A DNA stretch of 64,000 nt from Thiofilum sp. GTDB lineage: Bacteria > Pseudomonadota > Gammaproteobacteria > Thiotrichales > Thiotrichaceae. A program made the position numbers and the translations under genes. Location of the stretch: assembly GCF_016711335.1 (NCBI RefSeq), contig NZ_JADJTF010000001.1, positions 992,001-1,056,000 on the forward strand, written 5' to 3'. This document shows, in pieces, positions 8,016-17,900 of the stretch (the stretch's first letter is position 1; each line of letters opens with the position of its first letter). The notes below the pieces were generated by a model, which did no database searches, was not told the origin of the DNA, and saw nothing but the letters and a program-made list of their open reading frames with translations.

Positions 8016-10815
8016 GCTCCACCAAATACGCCACCGACCGATATTGCCGCCCACTATGCAAAGTCAAACCAATCTCACAAGTGCGACTATTACTCACCCC
8101 TTCTTTACACGTTTCTGGCAATTGCTGTTTCAATCGACTTAAAGCCGCAGCATTTAATTCAGGGGTCATAAAACCCTTATCCCCCGCAAAACCACAACAA
8201 CCCTCTTCCTCTGGCTCAATCACTTGTGGCGCACAGCGTTTTACCAAATCACGTAATACTTTATCCAACCCCATTTTTCTAGCACTACAAGTAATATGCA
8301 AAGCCACAGGCTCCGATTGCGGTACAATTTTCAAATGTGGCAATAAATACTCAGAAATGAAACCAGCCGTTTCATAAACCTTCATAGGCTTAGTAAAATT
8401 CTCAATAAAGCGCAACGTACACGGGCTGGTATCACATAAAATGGGGTACTTACCCTGCTCACTCGCCTCCCACAACACTTGCTCTAATGCCAACACTGCA
8501 CTTTTAGCCTGCTCAGGAAAACCCTTACTCGCAAACGGCAAACCACAACATAAACCCTCCACCCTAGGCGGAATAATCGCTTCAAATCCGGCTTTGGCTA
8601 ATAGACTATCGAGAACTTGTTTTAAATCGCGGGTTTCAGAGTCACCGATGCCCGTCCCCATCGCCCTAGTCACACAGGCAGGGAAATACACCACTTTGCC
8701 ATTCACACCAGAGCGCGTACTGTGCGTTAAAGCACTCAGTTTACTCGCCCCTCGCGGCATCCCCTCATGCCAATACGGTATTTTAGTGAACCTAGTCAAC
8801 TGCCTACTCATGGCAGTAAAGTTCTTTAGCCCAAAAACCTTAGACTTCACATAGCCAGCACTCAGTCCAAAGCGTGTCATATTAGTAATCGGTGCAATAT
8901 GACCCTCGGCAAAACTCGCCATCTTGTGCGCCATAGCACCGTGCTGCTCAGTACGCAAAGCCCGCACCAACTCACCCGTATTAATCCCCACCGGACAACG
9001 CGTAGAACACAAGCCATCTACTGCACAGGTATCCAAGCCCTGATACTCAAAACGCTTATCCCAAATACTCACCTGATCAGGGTTAGCCCGTTTCAAACGG
9101 GCATGTTCGCGCCACGCCACAATGCGCTGGCGAGGAGTCAAAGTCAGATTACGCGACGGACACACAGGCTCACAAAAACCGCATTCAATACAACGATCAA
9201 CCAGCTCATGCGTGGCAGGCATGGGTTTGAGATTTTTGAGGTGAATATCTTTGTCGGTATTTAATAGCACGCCCGGATTAAGCAGGTTTTCGGGGTCAAA
9301 TAGGGTTTTGATTTGCCACATCAGCTCATACGCATCCCGCCCCCACTCTAACTCCACAAAGGGAGCCATATTGCGCCCCGTACCATGTTCTGCTTTGAGC
9401 GAGCCGCCGTATTTGACCGCGACGAGTTCAGACACATCGTGCATAAAACCTTCATAGCGTTTCACTTCTGCCTCAGTGCTAAAGTCCTGAGTGAAGACAA
9501 AATGCACATTACCTTCTAAGGCATGACCAAAAATCAGCGCTTCACTATAAGCATACTTGGCAAATAAACCTTGTAAGTCACGTACCCCCGCCGCCAATTG
9601 CTCAATCGGAAATGCGACATCTTCAATAATCACCGTAGTACCGACCGGACGCACTGCACCCACAGCGGGGAATAAGCCCTTACGCACACTCCACAATTGT
9701 GCGTATTGAATCGGATCTTGGGTAAACTCGACCGGAAATAATACCTGATGCTCAGCTAATAGGTTTTGTACGGCTTGAATCTTGTCGTTCAACTCAGCTT
9801 GATTCAGGGCACGTATATCAATCAGTAAAGCGGCAACTTCAAGACTCAGATCTTTTAGAGTACTTGGCATTCCGGCTTTATTTTGCACCGACTTTAAGCC
9901 CGCACCATCGATGAGTTCCACCGCATCTACGGGTTGCGTTTTTAATGCAGTGACGGCTAAACACGCCGCTTCAATATGCGGAAAAAACACTAGGCTAGTC
10001 GCCTTATTCGGGTAATCTGGTACGGTGTGATATTGAATCGCAGCGATAAACCCTAATGTGCCTTCTGAACCTATCATCAAATGCGTCAGAATATCTAAAG
10101 GGTCGGAGTAATCAATCAACGCATTAATGCTATAGCCCGTAGTATTTTTCAGGCGGAATTTGTGTTTAATGCGAGCGCTGAGTTCGGGATTATTTTTGAC
10201 TTGTTGAGCTAAGTCAGACACTTGATCTAATAACGGGCGCTGCGTATTTAAAGCCGTTTGGCGTCCTGCCTCAGTGCGGGTATCTATCACCGAACCATCC
10301 GCCAAAATAACGCGCATACCCTTTAAAGTGTGATAGCTATTTTGTGCCGTACCGCAACACATGCCTGAAGCATTATTTGCCGCAATACCGCCAATTTTGC
10401 AAGTATTGATCGACGCGGGGTCTGGACCAATTTTACGTCCAAAGGGCGCTAGATATTGATTAGCTTGCGAACCAATAATATTGGGTTGGAGATTAATAGC
10501 ATTGCCTTGATCCAATACTTGAAAATCACGCCAGCTATTGCCTTCCATCATAATCAGAATCGAATCCGTCACCGCTTGCCCCGAAAGGCTAGTACCTGCT
10601 GCACGGAAGGTGACAGGTAAACGCTGACTTCGTGCTAATTGCATGACTGCAATGAGTTCAGCTTCATTTTTGACTTTGACTATGACTTCGGGAATCAAAC
10701 GATAAAAGCTCGCATCTGTACCATAGGTGAGACGGGTAAATTCATCGGTGAAAATCTGTTCTTGAGGCAATACCTGTTTTAAAGCTTTACCAAACGCTTG
10801 ATACATCTCGGACAT
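8002..10815 (-). CDS. dld: FAD/Fe-S D-lactate dehydrogenase (Dld-II type)
   Basis: A 937-residue flavo-iron-sulfur dehydrogenase. The N-terminal FAD_binding_4 domain has 'RAAGTSLSGQAV'. The FAD-linked oxidase C-terminal domain carries 'GHALEGNVHF' and 'KAEHGTGRN'. Two 4Fe-4S motifs follow ('CIECGFCEPVCP', 'CAVDGLCSTRCP'), then two cysteine-rich CCG domains ('CCGLPFA', 'CCGFAGDKGF'). This is the Dld-II architecture of Shewanella and Pseudomonas, oxidising D-lactate to pyruvate at the inner membrane and reducing quinone. The ATG at 10815 was chosen because GGAGAG precedes it and homology begins there; an upstream in-frame start would read through the operators. Divergent lldEFG supports a lactate role. 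Confidence 0.85.
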   Translation of the reverse strand: MSEMYQAFGKALKQVLPQEQIFTDEFTRLTYGTDASFYRLIPEVIVKVKNEAELIAVMQLARSQRLPVTFRAAGTSLSGQAVTDSILIMMEGNSWRDFQVLDQGNAINLQPNIIGSQANQYLAPFGRKIGPDPASINTCKIGGIAANNASGMCCGTAQNSYHTLKGMRVILADGSVIDTRTEAGRQTALNTQRPLLDQVSDLAQQVKNNPELSARIKHKFRLKNTTGYSINALIDYSDPLDILTHLMIGSEGTLGFIAAIQYHTVPDYPNKATSLVFFPHIEAACLAVTALKTQPVDAVELIDGAGLKSVQNKAGMPSTLKDLSLEVAALLIDIRALNQAELNDKIQAVQNLLAEHQVLFPVEFTQDPIQYAQLWSVRKGLFPAVGAVRPVGTTVIIEDVAFPIEQLAAGVRDLQGLFAKYAYSEALIFGHALEGNVHFVFTQDFSTEAEVKRYEGFMHDVSELVAVKYGGSLKAEHGTGRNMAPFVELEWGRDAYELMWQIKTLFDPENLLNPGVLLNTDKDIHLKNLKPMPATHELVDRCIECGFCEPVCPSRNLTLTPRQRIVAWREHARLKRANPDQVSIWDKRFEYQGLDTCAVDGLCSTRCPVGINTGELVRALRTEQHGAMAHKMASFAEGHIAPITNMTRFGLSAGYVKSKVFGLKNFTAMSRQLTRFTKIPYWHEGMPRGASKLSALTHSTRSGVNGKVVYFPACVTRAMGTGIGDSETRDLKQVLDSLLAKAGFEAIIPPRVEGLCCGLPFASKGFPEQAKSAVLALEQVLWEASEQGKYPILCDTSPCTLRFIENFTKPMKVYETAGFISEYLLPHLKIVPQSEPVALHITCSARKMGLDKVLRDLVKRCAPQVIEPEEEGCCGFAGDKGFMTPELNAAALSRLKQQLPETCKEGVSNSRTCEIGLTLHSGRQYRSVAYLVERCVG

Positions 10816-10850
10816 TACCCGCTCTCCTAGACTGCTAATCGAGTACTCTA

Positions 10851-10867
10851 AATTGGTCAGACCAATT
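10851..10867. promoter_or_regulatory. GntR/FadR-type operator, dld-proximal
   Basis: The palindrome AATTGGTCAGACCAATT lies 36 bases upstream of the dld start. The TGGTnnnACCA core is the site recognised by the FadR subfamily of GntR regulators (LldR, PdhR, GlcC). No such regulator gene is in the window. Confidence 0.7.
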
Positions 10868-10881
10868 ATTATAGAATGATA

Positions 10882-10898
10882 AACTGGTCTGACCAATT
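10882..10898. promoter_or_regulatory. GntR/FadR-type operator, dld-distal
   Basis: AACTGGTCTGACCAATT, a second near-perfect copy. Its centre is 31 bp (about three helical turns) from the first, so two dimers could bind the same DNA face. The sites flank the likely dld promoter. Confidence 0.7.
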
Positions 10899-11033
10899 TT
10901 ATAAAATTTGAATTATATAGGGTTCTATATAATAATTTCACTCTTAAATACTATTTAAATTTTAAATTAACTTTAAATCTCAAAAGATAATCGATCTAAG
11001 ATAGAATATAAATATGAATTTTAAGAGTAATCT

Positions 11034-11876
11034 ATGAAAAAAGAATTAATATACTCACTAACTTCAAACTTTGAAGCACATGCCCAACAAACTGAAAATG
11101 GCGTAGAGTTCTGGTTGGCACGCGACCTCCAGCATCTACTAGGGTATGCAGAGTGGCGCAACTTTTTGTTAGTAATCAACAAGGCAAAAACAGCTTGCGA
11201 ACTTTCCGAGCATGCTATTGATGACCATTTTGTTGGTATCAACAAAATGGTTGAGCTTGGTTCTGGTAGTAAGCGTGAAATTCAAGACATAATGCTTACT
11301 CGCTATGCTTGCTATCTAATAGCACAAAATGGTGATCCCAAGAAACAACCTATTTCATTCGCTCAAACTTATTTTGCAATACAAACACGTAAAGCTGAGT
11401 TAATTGAGCAAAGACTATTAGCTGCTGAGCGAGTTTCAGCTCGTAAAAAACTAGCTGAGACCGAAAAAGAGCTATCACAAATAATATATGAGCAAACAGG
11501 TGATAATAAAAACTTTGCTTTAATTAGAAGTAAAGGTGACACTGCTTTATTCAGTAGACCCACTCAAACGATGAAAGCTCAGTGGAATGTACCTGATAAC
11601 CGTCCTCTAGCTGATTTTGCACCTACTATTATTTTGAAGGCAAAAGACTTCGCTACAGAAATTACCATTTTTAATGCGCGTGAACATAGAATGACCACTG
11701 AATCGGAAATTTCCCATGAACATATCACTAACAATAAAGCAGTACGGAATACACTACTAGAGCGAGGCATTCGCCCTGAATCGCTATCATCTGTAGAAGA
11801 TGTTAAAAAGCTAGAGCGCCGTCTAGCCTCTGAAGAACGGAAAGCTCTAAAAAAACCCGAAGTACTAGATGACTGA
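11034..11876 (+). CDS. dinD: DNA-damage-inducible protein D
   Basis: A 280-residue DinD homologue. The N-terminal BRO/KilA-like part ('WLARDLQHLLGYAEWRNF', 'INKAKTAC') and the long 'MLTRYACYLIAQNGDPKK...FAQTYFA' segment are diagnostic. It is followed by a helical stretch rich in Glu and Lys. E. coli DinD is SOS-induced and inhibits RecA filaments; no clear LexA box is visible here. The gene lies between dld and lldEFG, which would normally share a divergent control region, so dinD is probably a later insertion. Confidence 0.85.
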   Translation: MKKELIYSLTSNFEAHAQQTENGVEFWLARDLQHLLGYAEWRNFLLVINKAKTACELSEHAIDDHFVGINKMVELGSGSKREIQDIMLTRYACYLIAQNGDPKKQPISFAQTYFAIQTRKAELIEQRLLAAERVSARKKLAETEKELSQIIYEQTGDNKNFALIRSKGDTALFSRPTQTMKAQWNVPDNRPLADFAPTIILKAKDFATEITIFNAREHRMTTESEISHEHITNNKAVRNTLLERGIRPESLSSVEDVKKLERRLASEERKALKKPEVLDD

Positions 11877-11979
11877 TACGATACTTCAGTAGACAATTGA
11901 CTCATTAGTTTCGATTTGCTCAGTACTTCAATAGTCAATGCAATATGCTTAATAAAATATGCTAGGAGTCTATTAAATA

Positions 11980-12792
11980 ATGCCACCCTCCAAACCCGAC
12001 ACCGTGTACTTTTTCGGTACGTGTCTGATTGACTTAATGTTCCCCAAAGCGGGAGTTTCGGCAATACAATTATTGCAACGCGCGGGCATTAAAGTGATTT
12101 ACCCCCAAGCCCAAACCTGCTGCGGACAGCCTGCGTGGAACTCAGGCTACCGTGCTGAAGCTCGCAAAGTCGCCCGCGCCCAAATAGCCCTATTCCCCAA
12201 ACCTTTACCCATTGTCATTCCTTCCGGCTCGTGTGCAGGCATGATGAAAACGCACTACCCCGAATTATTCAAAGGCGAAGCGGACGAGGCGCAAGCATTA
12301 GATGTAGCGGGTCGCGTGTATGAATTAACCGAGTTTTTAGTCGATGTACTAAACGTCAATCTCAAAGATTTAGGCGAACCGGTAGAGATTGCGGTACATA
12401 CCTCGTGCTCAGCGCGGCGTGAAATGGGTGTTGCCGATAAAATCGAACAACTACTCGGACAACTGCAAAACGTCAAAGTACTAGAGCAAGCCTATAAACC
12501 CGAATGCTGCGGTTTTGGTGGCACTTTTGCTATTAAACAACCCGAAATCTCCGCCGCTATGGTGGCTGATAAAACCATGCACCTACGCAATACTGGAGCG
12601 ACTCAAGTGGTGAGCCAAGATTGCGGTTGCCTAATGAATATTGGCGGCGCATTCGAGTACCAAGCTAAACACCAAAATAAAAAGGCGCTCAGTACCCAAC
12701 ACATAGCAGAGTTTCTACTACAACGCACCTCTTCTCCTTCCCCCTCGACGGGGGAAGGACACAGGATGGGGGTGGCGGAGGTAAAATCATGA
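11980..12792 (+). CDS. lldE: L-lactate dehydrogenase complex subunit LldE (LutA)
   Basis: A 270-residue cysteine-rich protein with two CCG domains: 'CCGQPAWNSGYR' near residue 46 and 'CCGFGGTF' near residue 175, plus 'HTSCSARREMG'. It is the LutA/LldE subunit of the Fe-S complex oxidising L-lactate to pyruvate. Its C-terminus carries about 20 extra residues, coded by a GC-rich palindromic mini-repeat at 12734-12774, so the usual protein would end near residue 250. The stop overlaps the lldF start by 4 bases. A weak AGGAG precedes the ATG. Confidence 0.9.
   Translation: MPPSKPDTVYFFGTCLIDLMFPKAGVSAIQLLQRAGIKVIYPQAQTCCGQPAWNSGYRAEARKVARAQIALFPKPLPIVIPSGSCAGMMKTHYPELFKGEADEAQALDVAGRVYELTEFLVDVLNVNLKDLGEPVEIAVHTSCSARREMGVADKIEQLLGQLQNVKVLEQAYKPECCGFGGTFAIKQPEISAAMVADKTMHLRNTGATQVVSQDCGCLMNIGGAFEYQAKHQNKKALSTQHIAEFLLQRTSSPSPSTGEGHRMGVAEVKS
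12734..12774. repeat. GC-rich palindromic mini-repeat, copy 1, inside the lldE 3' end
   Basis: A perfect 9-bp stem, CCTTCCCCC (12736-12744) with GGGGGAAGG (12750-12758), followed by an ACAGGATGGGGGTGG tail. The same hairpin-plus-GGATGGGGG design recurs inside lpdA and mod. It is translated as the LldE C-terminal tail. Confidence 0.75.
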
Positions 12793-14198
12793 AAACTGAA
12801 TTTCGTATCCAAGTCGATCAAGCACTCGGCAAACAAGACGTTCGCGCCCATTTCCGTAAGGCGATGGACACCTTAATGACCAATCGGCGTAATCAATTTC
12901 CCGATAATGCTGAGTTGCAACGCCTACGTGATCAAGCCCAAGTGATTCGTGCTAATGCCTTAAGCAAGCTACCCGAATTACTTGAACAATTAGAAGCCAA
13001 TCTGACCCAAAATGGTATTCACGTCCATTGGGCTGAGACAACAGATGAAGCTAATGACATCGTGCTTAAAATCATGCAAAAGCATAATGCGACTTGGATG
13101 ATTAAGGGTAAGTCGATGGTTTCGGAGGAAATGGGCTTAAATCATTTTCTCGAATCTAAAGGCATTGAAGCACTGGAGTCGGATTTAGGCGAGTTCATCA
13201 TTCAACTAGATGGTGAAACACCTTCACACATTATTATGCCCGCGATTCATAAGAGCAAAGAGCAGATTGCTAAGCTTTTCAATGAGAAATTCCCCGATAT
13301 TCCCTATACCGAAGATGTGGATACTTTGACCCGCACGGCTCGCGATATTTTGCGCGAGAAGTTTTATAACGCGCCCGTAGGCTTGTCTGGGGTGAATTTT
13401 GCGGTCGCAGAAACAGGTACTCTGTGCCTCGTGGAAAACGAGGGTAATGGGCGTATGTCAACCACCATTCCCCCCGTGCATATTGCCGTGACGGGGATTG
13501 AGAAGGTGGTGGAAAAGTTCAGTGATATTCCACCGCTTCTAAGCATTTTGCCGCGCTCTGCGACGGGACAGCCGATCACTACTTATTTCAATATGATCTC
13601 TAGCCCACGCAAACAAGGCGAGAAAGACGGCCCCGAAGAGGTGCATTTAGTACTGCTCGATAATGGGCGCTCACGTATTTATTCTGACCCTGAGTTACTC
13701 GCCACTTTGCGCTGTATTCGCTGTGGGGCGTGTATTAATCATTGTCCGGTCTATGTGCGCATTGGGGGACATAGTTATGGCACAGTGTATCCGGGACCTA
13801 TTGGCACCATTTTAGAGCCGCAAAAATCCGGTTTAAGTGTGCATGGCGAATTAGTCCAAGCCTCCTCGCTCTGTGGTGCATGTGGTGAAGTGTGTCCGGT
13901 ACGTATTCCGATTCCGAATATTATTAATCGTTTGCGCTACGAAGGAGTACATCAAGAGGAGAGCAGTGTGTTAGATGCAGGCTCTAAGCGTAAGCCAATG
14001 GAAGCGATTACTTGGAAGGCGTGGTCGTGGGCTGCAACTCATCCGAGTATGTATAACCTAGGCAGTAACCTAGCCACTCAAGTACGTAAGTTAGTGCCCA
14101 ATCATTTGGGCGCATGGACAAGTGTGCGCACTGCTCCCGCTATTGCCGATAAAACTTTGCATCAACAGCTTAAAGCTTTAGGAGTCGATCATGAGTGA
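12789..14198 (+). CDS. lldF: L-lactate dehydrogenase complex subunit LldF (LutB)
   Basis: A 469-residue Fe-S subunit. The N-terminal LUD (DUF162) domain contains 'WMIKGKSMVSEEMGLNHFLE' split as 'KGKSMVSEE' and 'GLNHFLE', and 'FAVAETGTLCLVENEGNGR'. The C-terminal part holds two 4Fe-4S motifs ('CIRCGACINHCP', about 308-319; 'CGACGEVCP', about 358-366) and the LutB C-terminal domain. It transfers electrons within the lactate-oxidising complex to the quinone pool. It overlaps lldE and lldG, which indicates translational coupling. Confidence 0.95.
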   Translation: MKTEFRIQVDQALGKQDVRAHFRKAMDTLMTNRRNQFPDNAELQRLRDQAQVIRANALSKLPELLEQLEANLTQNGIHVHWAETTDEANDIVLKIMQKHNATWMIKGKSMVSEEMGLNHFLESKGIEALESDLGEFIIQLDGETPSHIIMPAIHKSKEQIAKLFNEKFPDIPYTEDVDTLTRTARDILREKFYNAPVGLSGVNFAVAETGTLCLVENEGNGRMSTTIPPVHIAVTGIEKVVEKFSDIPPLLSILPRSATGQPITTYFNMISSPRKQGEKDGPEEVHLVLLDNGRSRIYSDPELLATLRCIRCGACINHCPVYVRIGGHSYGTVYPGPIGTILEPQKSGLSVHGELVQASSLCGACGEVCPVRIPIPNIINRLRYEGVHQEESSVLDAGSKRKPMEAITWKAWSWAATHPSMYNLGSNLATQVRKLVPNHLGAWTSVRTAPAIADKTLHQQLKALGVDHE

Positions 14199-14838
14199 AG
14201 CTCGTAGCCACATTTTCCAACGCTTACGCGCTGTGCCTCGCCCTGAAGTCGATACCACTGGACGTGATTACATTCCTATCTATCAATGGGATAAGGCAGA
14301 GCGCATTAAACGCTTTACTGAGCGTATGCAAGCGGTTAGAGCCGAAGTCCATCACTGTGATCGAAGCTCGTGGCTCAGCAAAGTCGCTGAGCTGTGTAGG
14401 GTTAAGGGCTTAACTAATTTATTGGTTTCCCCTACGACTGAATGGGGGCAAGCGCTTTATCAACAAGCTGAATCCTTGCCTAGTTTAACAGGCTATGACC
14501 AACCGATTGAGGCTTGGAAGCAAGAAATGTTTTACGGCATTGATGCGAGCCTTACGAGTACGTTGGGTGGTATTGCAGAAACAGGTTCCTTGATACTCTG
14601 GCCGAATAGTGACGAGCCACGCATGATGTCGCTCGTGCCGCCCGTGCATTTTGCTATTTTGGATACGGAGCAGCTCTATACTACATTTGCCGAGGCAGTA
14701 CAGGCGCAAGATTGGCTAGCACAAGGTATGCCGACTAATGCACTGCTGATTTCAGGTCCTTCAAAGTCGGCTGATATTGCTCAAGTCTTAGCTTACGGAG
14801 TGCATGGACCTAAGGAGCTGGTAGTCATTTTGGTTTGA
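14191..14838 (+). CDS. lldG: L-lactate dehydrogenase complex subunit LldG (LutC)
   Basis: A 215-residue single LUD-domain protein with the C-terminal family motif 'GIAETGSLILWPNSDEPR', 'SLVPPVHFAIL' and 'ISGPSKSADIAQVLAYGVHGPKEL' (quoted in parts). It completes the LldEFG complex. It overlaps lldF by 8 bases. No lactate permease (lldP) follows, so uptake must be encoded elsewhere. Confidence 0.93.
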   Translation: MSEARSHIFQRLRAVPRPEVDTTGRDYIPIYQWDKAERIKRFTERMQAVRAEVHHCDRSSWLSKVAELCRVKGLTNLLVSPTTEWGQALYQQAESLPSLTGYDQPIEAWKQEMFYGIDASLTSTLGGIAETGSLILWPNSDEPRMMSLVPPVHFAILDTEQLYTTFAEAVQAQDWLAQGMPTNALLISGPSKSADIAQVLAYGVHGPKELVVILV

Positions 14839-14851
14839 ATTAGCTAACTAC

Positions 14852-14895
14852 GGACACTGCGCTATAAACCCAACAGTGTCCTTAATATGTTTAGA
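14852..14895 (+). terminator. Hairpin after lldG
   Basis: The 8-bp stem GGACACTG (14852-14859)/CAGTGTCC (14874-14881) has a 14-nt loop and is followed by T-rich sequence. It is a probable terminator of lldEFG. From here to 15189 I see only AT-rich non-coding sequence holding the presumed aceE promoter. Confidence 0.55.
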
Positions 14896-15189
14896 TTTAA
14901 TTTTTGGCTGCCTTTTGAAGTGAAATTGCTAACTCTATCTGACACTTAATGATTTAGTTTTTCTTAATGATAGTACAGAAAATATCAGGTAAGTTCGTGC
15001 GAGTTTTTGTTCCTTCCTTCACGCTTATGTAATAAAGTCTTGGGCGCTATAACGCTAGGTGGTTTACATTCAAACGTACTGTCACGCGGTCAAAATCATC
15101 TAGTCTTGGCATCTTTTGCGCATCTTACTAACGCTATTCTGCTGAAGAACACCGTTAGCTTTTCTAAACCGCCAAGGAGACAATACCAG

Positions 15190-17889
15190 ATGAGCACTCA
15201 TCCACACGATATTGACCCGCAAGAAACTCATGAATGGCAAGAAGCCATCGAAGTCGTCGCTGAACGCTCTGGTGCAGAGCGAGCCAAATACCTATTAGAA
15301 CAAACGGCTCATGCTGCCTATGAAGTAGGCGTTGAACCTCCCGATACTCATACACCGTATATCAATACTATCCCCGTCGATCAACAGCCTACCTATCCGG
15401 GTGATTTAGAAATCGAACGTAATATCCTGCGTGCTTTACGTTGGAATGCGACCGCGATGGTAGTCCGTGCCAACCGTAAACCCGCCGAACCCGGTGGTCA
15501 TATTGCCTCCTTCCAATCTTCTGCCATTTTTTACGAAGTAGGCTATAACCACTTCTGGAAAGGTCATAATCACCCTAATGGCAGCGATATGCTGTTTATT
15601 CAAGGACATACTGCACCGGGTACTTATGCCCGCGCCTTTCTTGAGGATCGTATTAGCGCCGATCAATTAGAAAATTTCCGTATTGAATCACAAGGTAAAG
15701 GCTTATCGTCTTATCCTCACCCCTACTTAATGCCGGACTTTTGGCAATTCTCCACCGTATCGATGGGCTTAGGCCCGATTATGGCGATTTACCAAGCGCG
15801 TTTTCTAAAGTATTTGGAGCATCGTGGTTTTGCCAAGATTGCTGATAAGCATAGCGAAGGACGCAAAGTCTGGGCCTTCTTGGGCGATGGTGAAATGGAT
15901 GAGCCAGAATCACAAGGTGCGATTTCATTAGGCTCACGCGAGTGCTTAGATAACCTCATTTTTGTGGTCAACTGTAACCTACAACGTCTCGATGGCCCTG
16001 TACGTGGTAATGGCAAAATTGTCCAAGAGCTAGAAGGTAATTTCCGAGGCGCGGGTTGGAATGTCATTAAAGTACTATGGGGTTCCGGTTGGGATCGTCT
16101 CCTTGCTAAAGATACTAAAGGTTTATTACGTAAGCGCATGATGGAGTGCGTGGACGGTGAATACCAAAACTTTAAAAACAAAGGGGGCGCTTATACTCGC
16201 GAACATTTCTTTGGTAAGTATCCTGAATTAAAAGAAATGGTCGCCGATATGACCGACGACCAAATTTATTATGATTTATTACGCGGTGGTCATGATCAAG
16301 AAAAGATTTTTGCTGCGTACACTGAAGCGGTCAATACTGTAGGTCGCCCCACTGTGATCCTCATGCATACCGTTAAAGGTTACGGTATGGGTGAAGCGGG
16401 TGAAGGGATGAATATCAGCCACCAGCAAAAGAAACTCAGCTCGGATCAACTACGTAAATTACGTGATCGCTTTAGAATTCCGGTGACGGAAGAGCAAGTA
16501 GAAAATGCTTCATTCTATAAGCCTGCACCTGAATCGTTAGAAATGAAGTATCTGCACGAGCGTCGTAAAGCGTTAGGTGGCTACTTACCCAATCGTCCAC
16601 AAAACTTTGAAACCTTGGCGATTCCGAGCCTAACTGAATTATTTGATGCGCTGTTGAAAGAGACGGGCGAACGTACTTTGTCGACCACGATGGCGATGGT
16701 GCGGGTGATGGTATCTGTTGCTCGTCATAAAGAATTAGGTCCACGCCTTGTTCCGATTGTACCGGATGAATCGCGTACTTTTGGTATGGAAGGGATGTTC
16801 CGTCAAGTCGGTATCTATGCTCCCGATGGTCAGCTTTATGAACCCATGGATGCCACCGACATTATGCCCTATCGTGAATCCTCTAAGGGGCAATTGCTCC
16901 AAGAAGGCATTAATGAAGCGGGTGCTATGTCTTCATGGGTTGCGGCCTCCACTTCTTATGCCAATAATCATGTGATGATGATTCCGGTGTATATCTTCTA
17001 CTCTATGTTTGGTTTCCAACGTATTGGCGATCTGGCATGGGCGGCGGGTGATATGCTAGCACGCGGCTTCTTGATTGGAGGTACTTCGGGGCGTACTACC
17101 CTGAATGGTGAAGGGTTACAACATCAGGACGGTCATAGCCAATTATTCGCAGGCTTTATCCCTAACTGTATGTCTTATGATCCGACCTTTGCCTATGAAG
17201 TCGCGGTAATTTTCCATGACGGTATGAAGCGCATGTATGAACAAGGTCAAAACGTGTTCTATTACATCACTACCCTGAATGAAAACTACTCTATGCCCGC
17301 TATGCCAGAAGGTGCAGAAGAAGGCATTATCAAAGGGATGTATGCCTTCAACAAGGCAGATGGTACAGGTAAACATCGCGTTCAATTAATGGGTTGCGGC
17401 TCTATTTTACGCGAAGTGATTGCAGCGGCTGAATTGCTCAAAAGCGATTGGAATATTGATGCTGATATTTGGGCCACTCCTAGCCTCAATGAAGTGGCAC
17501 GCGATGGTATGGCTTGTGAGCGTTGGAACTTATTACATCCTGATCAAGAGCCACGCTTACCTTGGATTACTCAATGCTTACAAGGAGCTGAAGGTCCAGT
17601 GATTGCCTCGACTGACTATATCCGTCAATTCACTGAGCAAGTGCGTGCCTTTGTACCTAATCCGTATTACACCTTAGGCACGGATGGTTTTGGTCGCTCG
17701 GATAGTCGTCAAGCATTACGCCATCACTTTGAAGTAGATCGCTACTATGTCGCTGTCACCGCTTTAAAAGCTTTGGCAGATCAGCACAAGTCTTCAACCG
17801 CGACCGACAAAATCACAGCGAGTACTGTGTTAGCAGCGATGGCTAAGTACAATATTGATCCTGAAAAGCCTAACCCACTGTACGCTTAA
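15190..17889 (+). CDS. aceE: Pyruvate dehydrogenase E1 component, homodimeric
   Basis: An 899-residue thiamine-diphosphate enzyme that decarboxylates pyruvate and acetylates the E2 lipoyl group. The TPP motif runs from 'GDGEMDEPES' (about 232) to 'VVNCNLQRLDGPVRG'. The transketolase-like central domain has 'DESRTFGMEGMFR'. The ATG at 15190 was chosen because AAGGAGA lies just upstream; a longer frame open from 15007 has no family similarity. It is the first gene of aceE-aceF-lpdA, with a 12-bp gap to aceF. No PdhR-type palindrome is evident close to the start. Confidence 0.96.
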   Translation: MSTHPHDIDPQETHEWQEAIEVVAERSGAERAKYLLEQTAHAAYEVGVEPPDTHTPYINTIPVDQQPTYPGDLEIERNILRALRWNATAMVVRANRKPAEPGGHIASFQSSAIFYEVGYNHFWKGHNHPNGSDMLFIQGHTAPGTYARAFLEDRISADQLENFRIESQGKGLSSYPHPYLMPDFWQFSTVSMGLGPIMAIYQARFLKYLEHRGFAKIADKHSEGRKVWAFLGDGEMDEPESQGAISLGSRECLDNLIFVVNCNLQRLDGPVRGNGKIVQELEGNFRGAGWNVIKVLWGSGWDRLLAKDTKGLLRKRMMECVDGEYQNFKNKGGAYTREHFFGKYPELKEMVADMTDDQIYYDLLRGGHDQEKIFAAYTEAVNTVGRPTVILMHTVKGYGMGEAGEGMNISHQQKKLSSDQLRKLRDRFRIPVTEEQVENASFYKPAPESLEMKYLHERRKALGGYLPNRPQNFETLAIPSLTELFDALLKETGERTLSTTMAMVRVMVSVARHKELGPRLVPIVPDESRTFGMEGMFRQVGIYAPDGQLYEPMDATDIMPYRESSKGQLLQEGINEAGAMSSWVAASTSYANNHVMMIPVYIFYSMFGFQRIGDLAWAAGDMLARGFLIGGTSGRTTLNGEGLQHQDGHSQLFAGFIPNCMSYDPTFAYEVAVIFHDGMKRMYEQGQNVFYYITTLNENYSMPAMPEGAEEGIIKGMYAFNKADGTGKHRVQLMGCGSILREVIAAAELLKSDWNIDADIWATPSLNEVARDGMACERWNLLHPDQEPRLPWITQCLQGAEGPVIASTDYIRQFTEQVRAFVPNPYYTLGTDGFGRSDSRQALRHHFEVDRYYVAVTALKALADQHKSSTATDKITASTVLAAMAKYNIDPEKPNPLYA

Positions 17890-17900
17890 GGAGCGAGTTC

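Noticed and set aside
11579..12064. Antisense 161-codon frame across the end of dinD and the start of lldE
   Set aside because: It spans two real genes on the opposite strand and shows no recognisable domain.
15007..15189. N-terminal extension of aceE by 61 codons
   Set aside because: No family similarity and no ribosome binding site; AAGGAGA lies just before the ATG at 15190.
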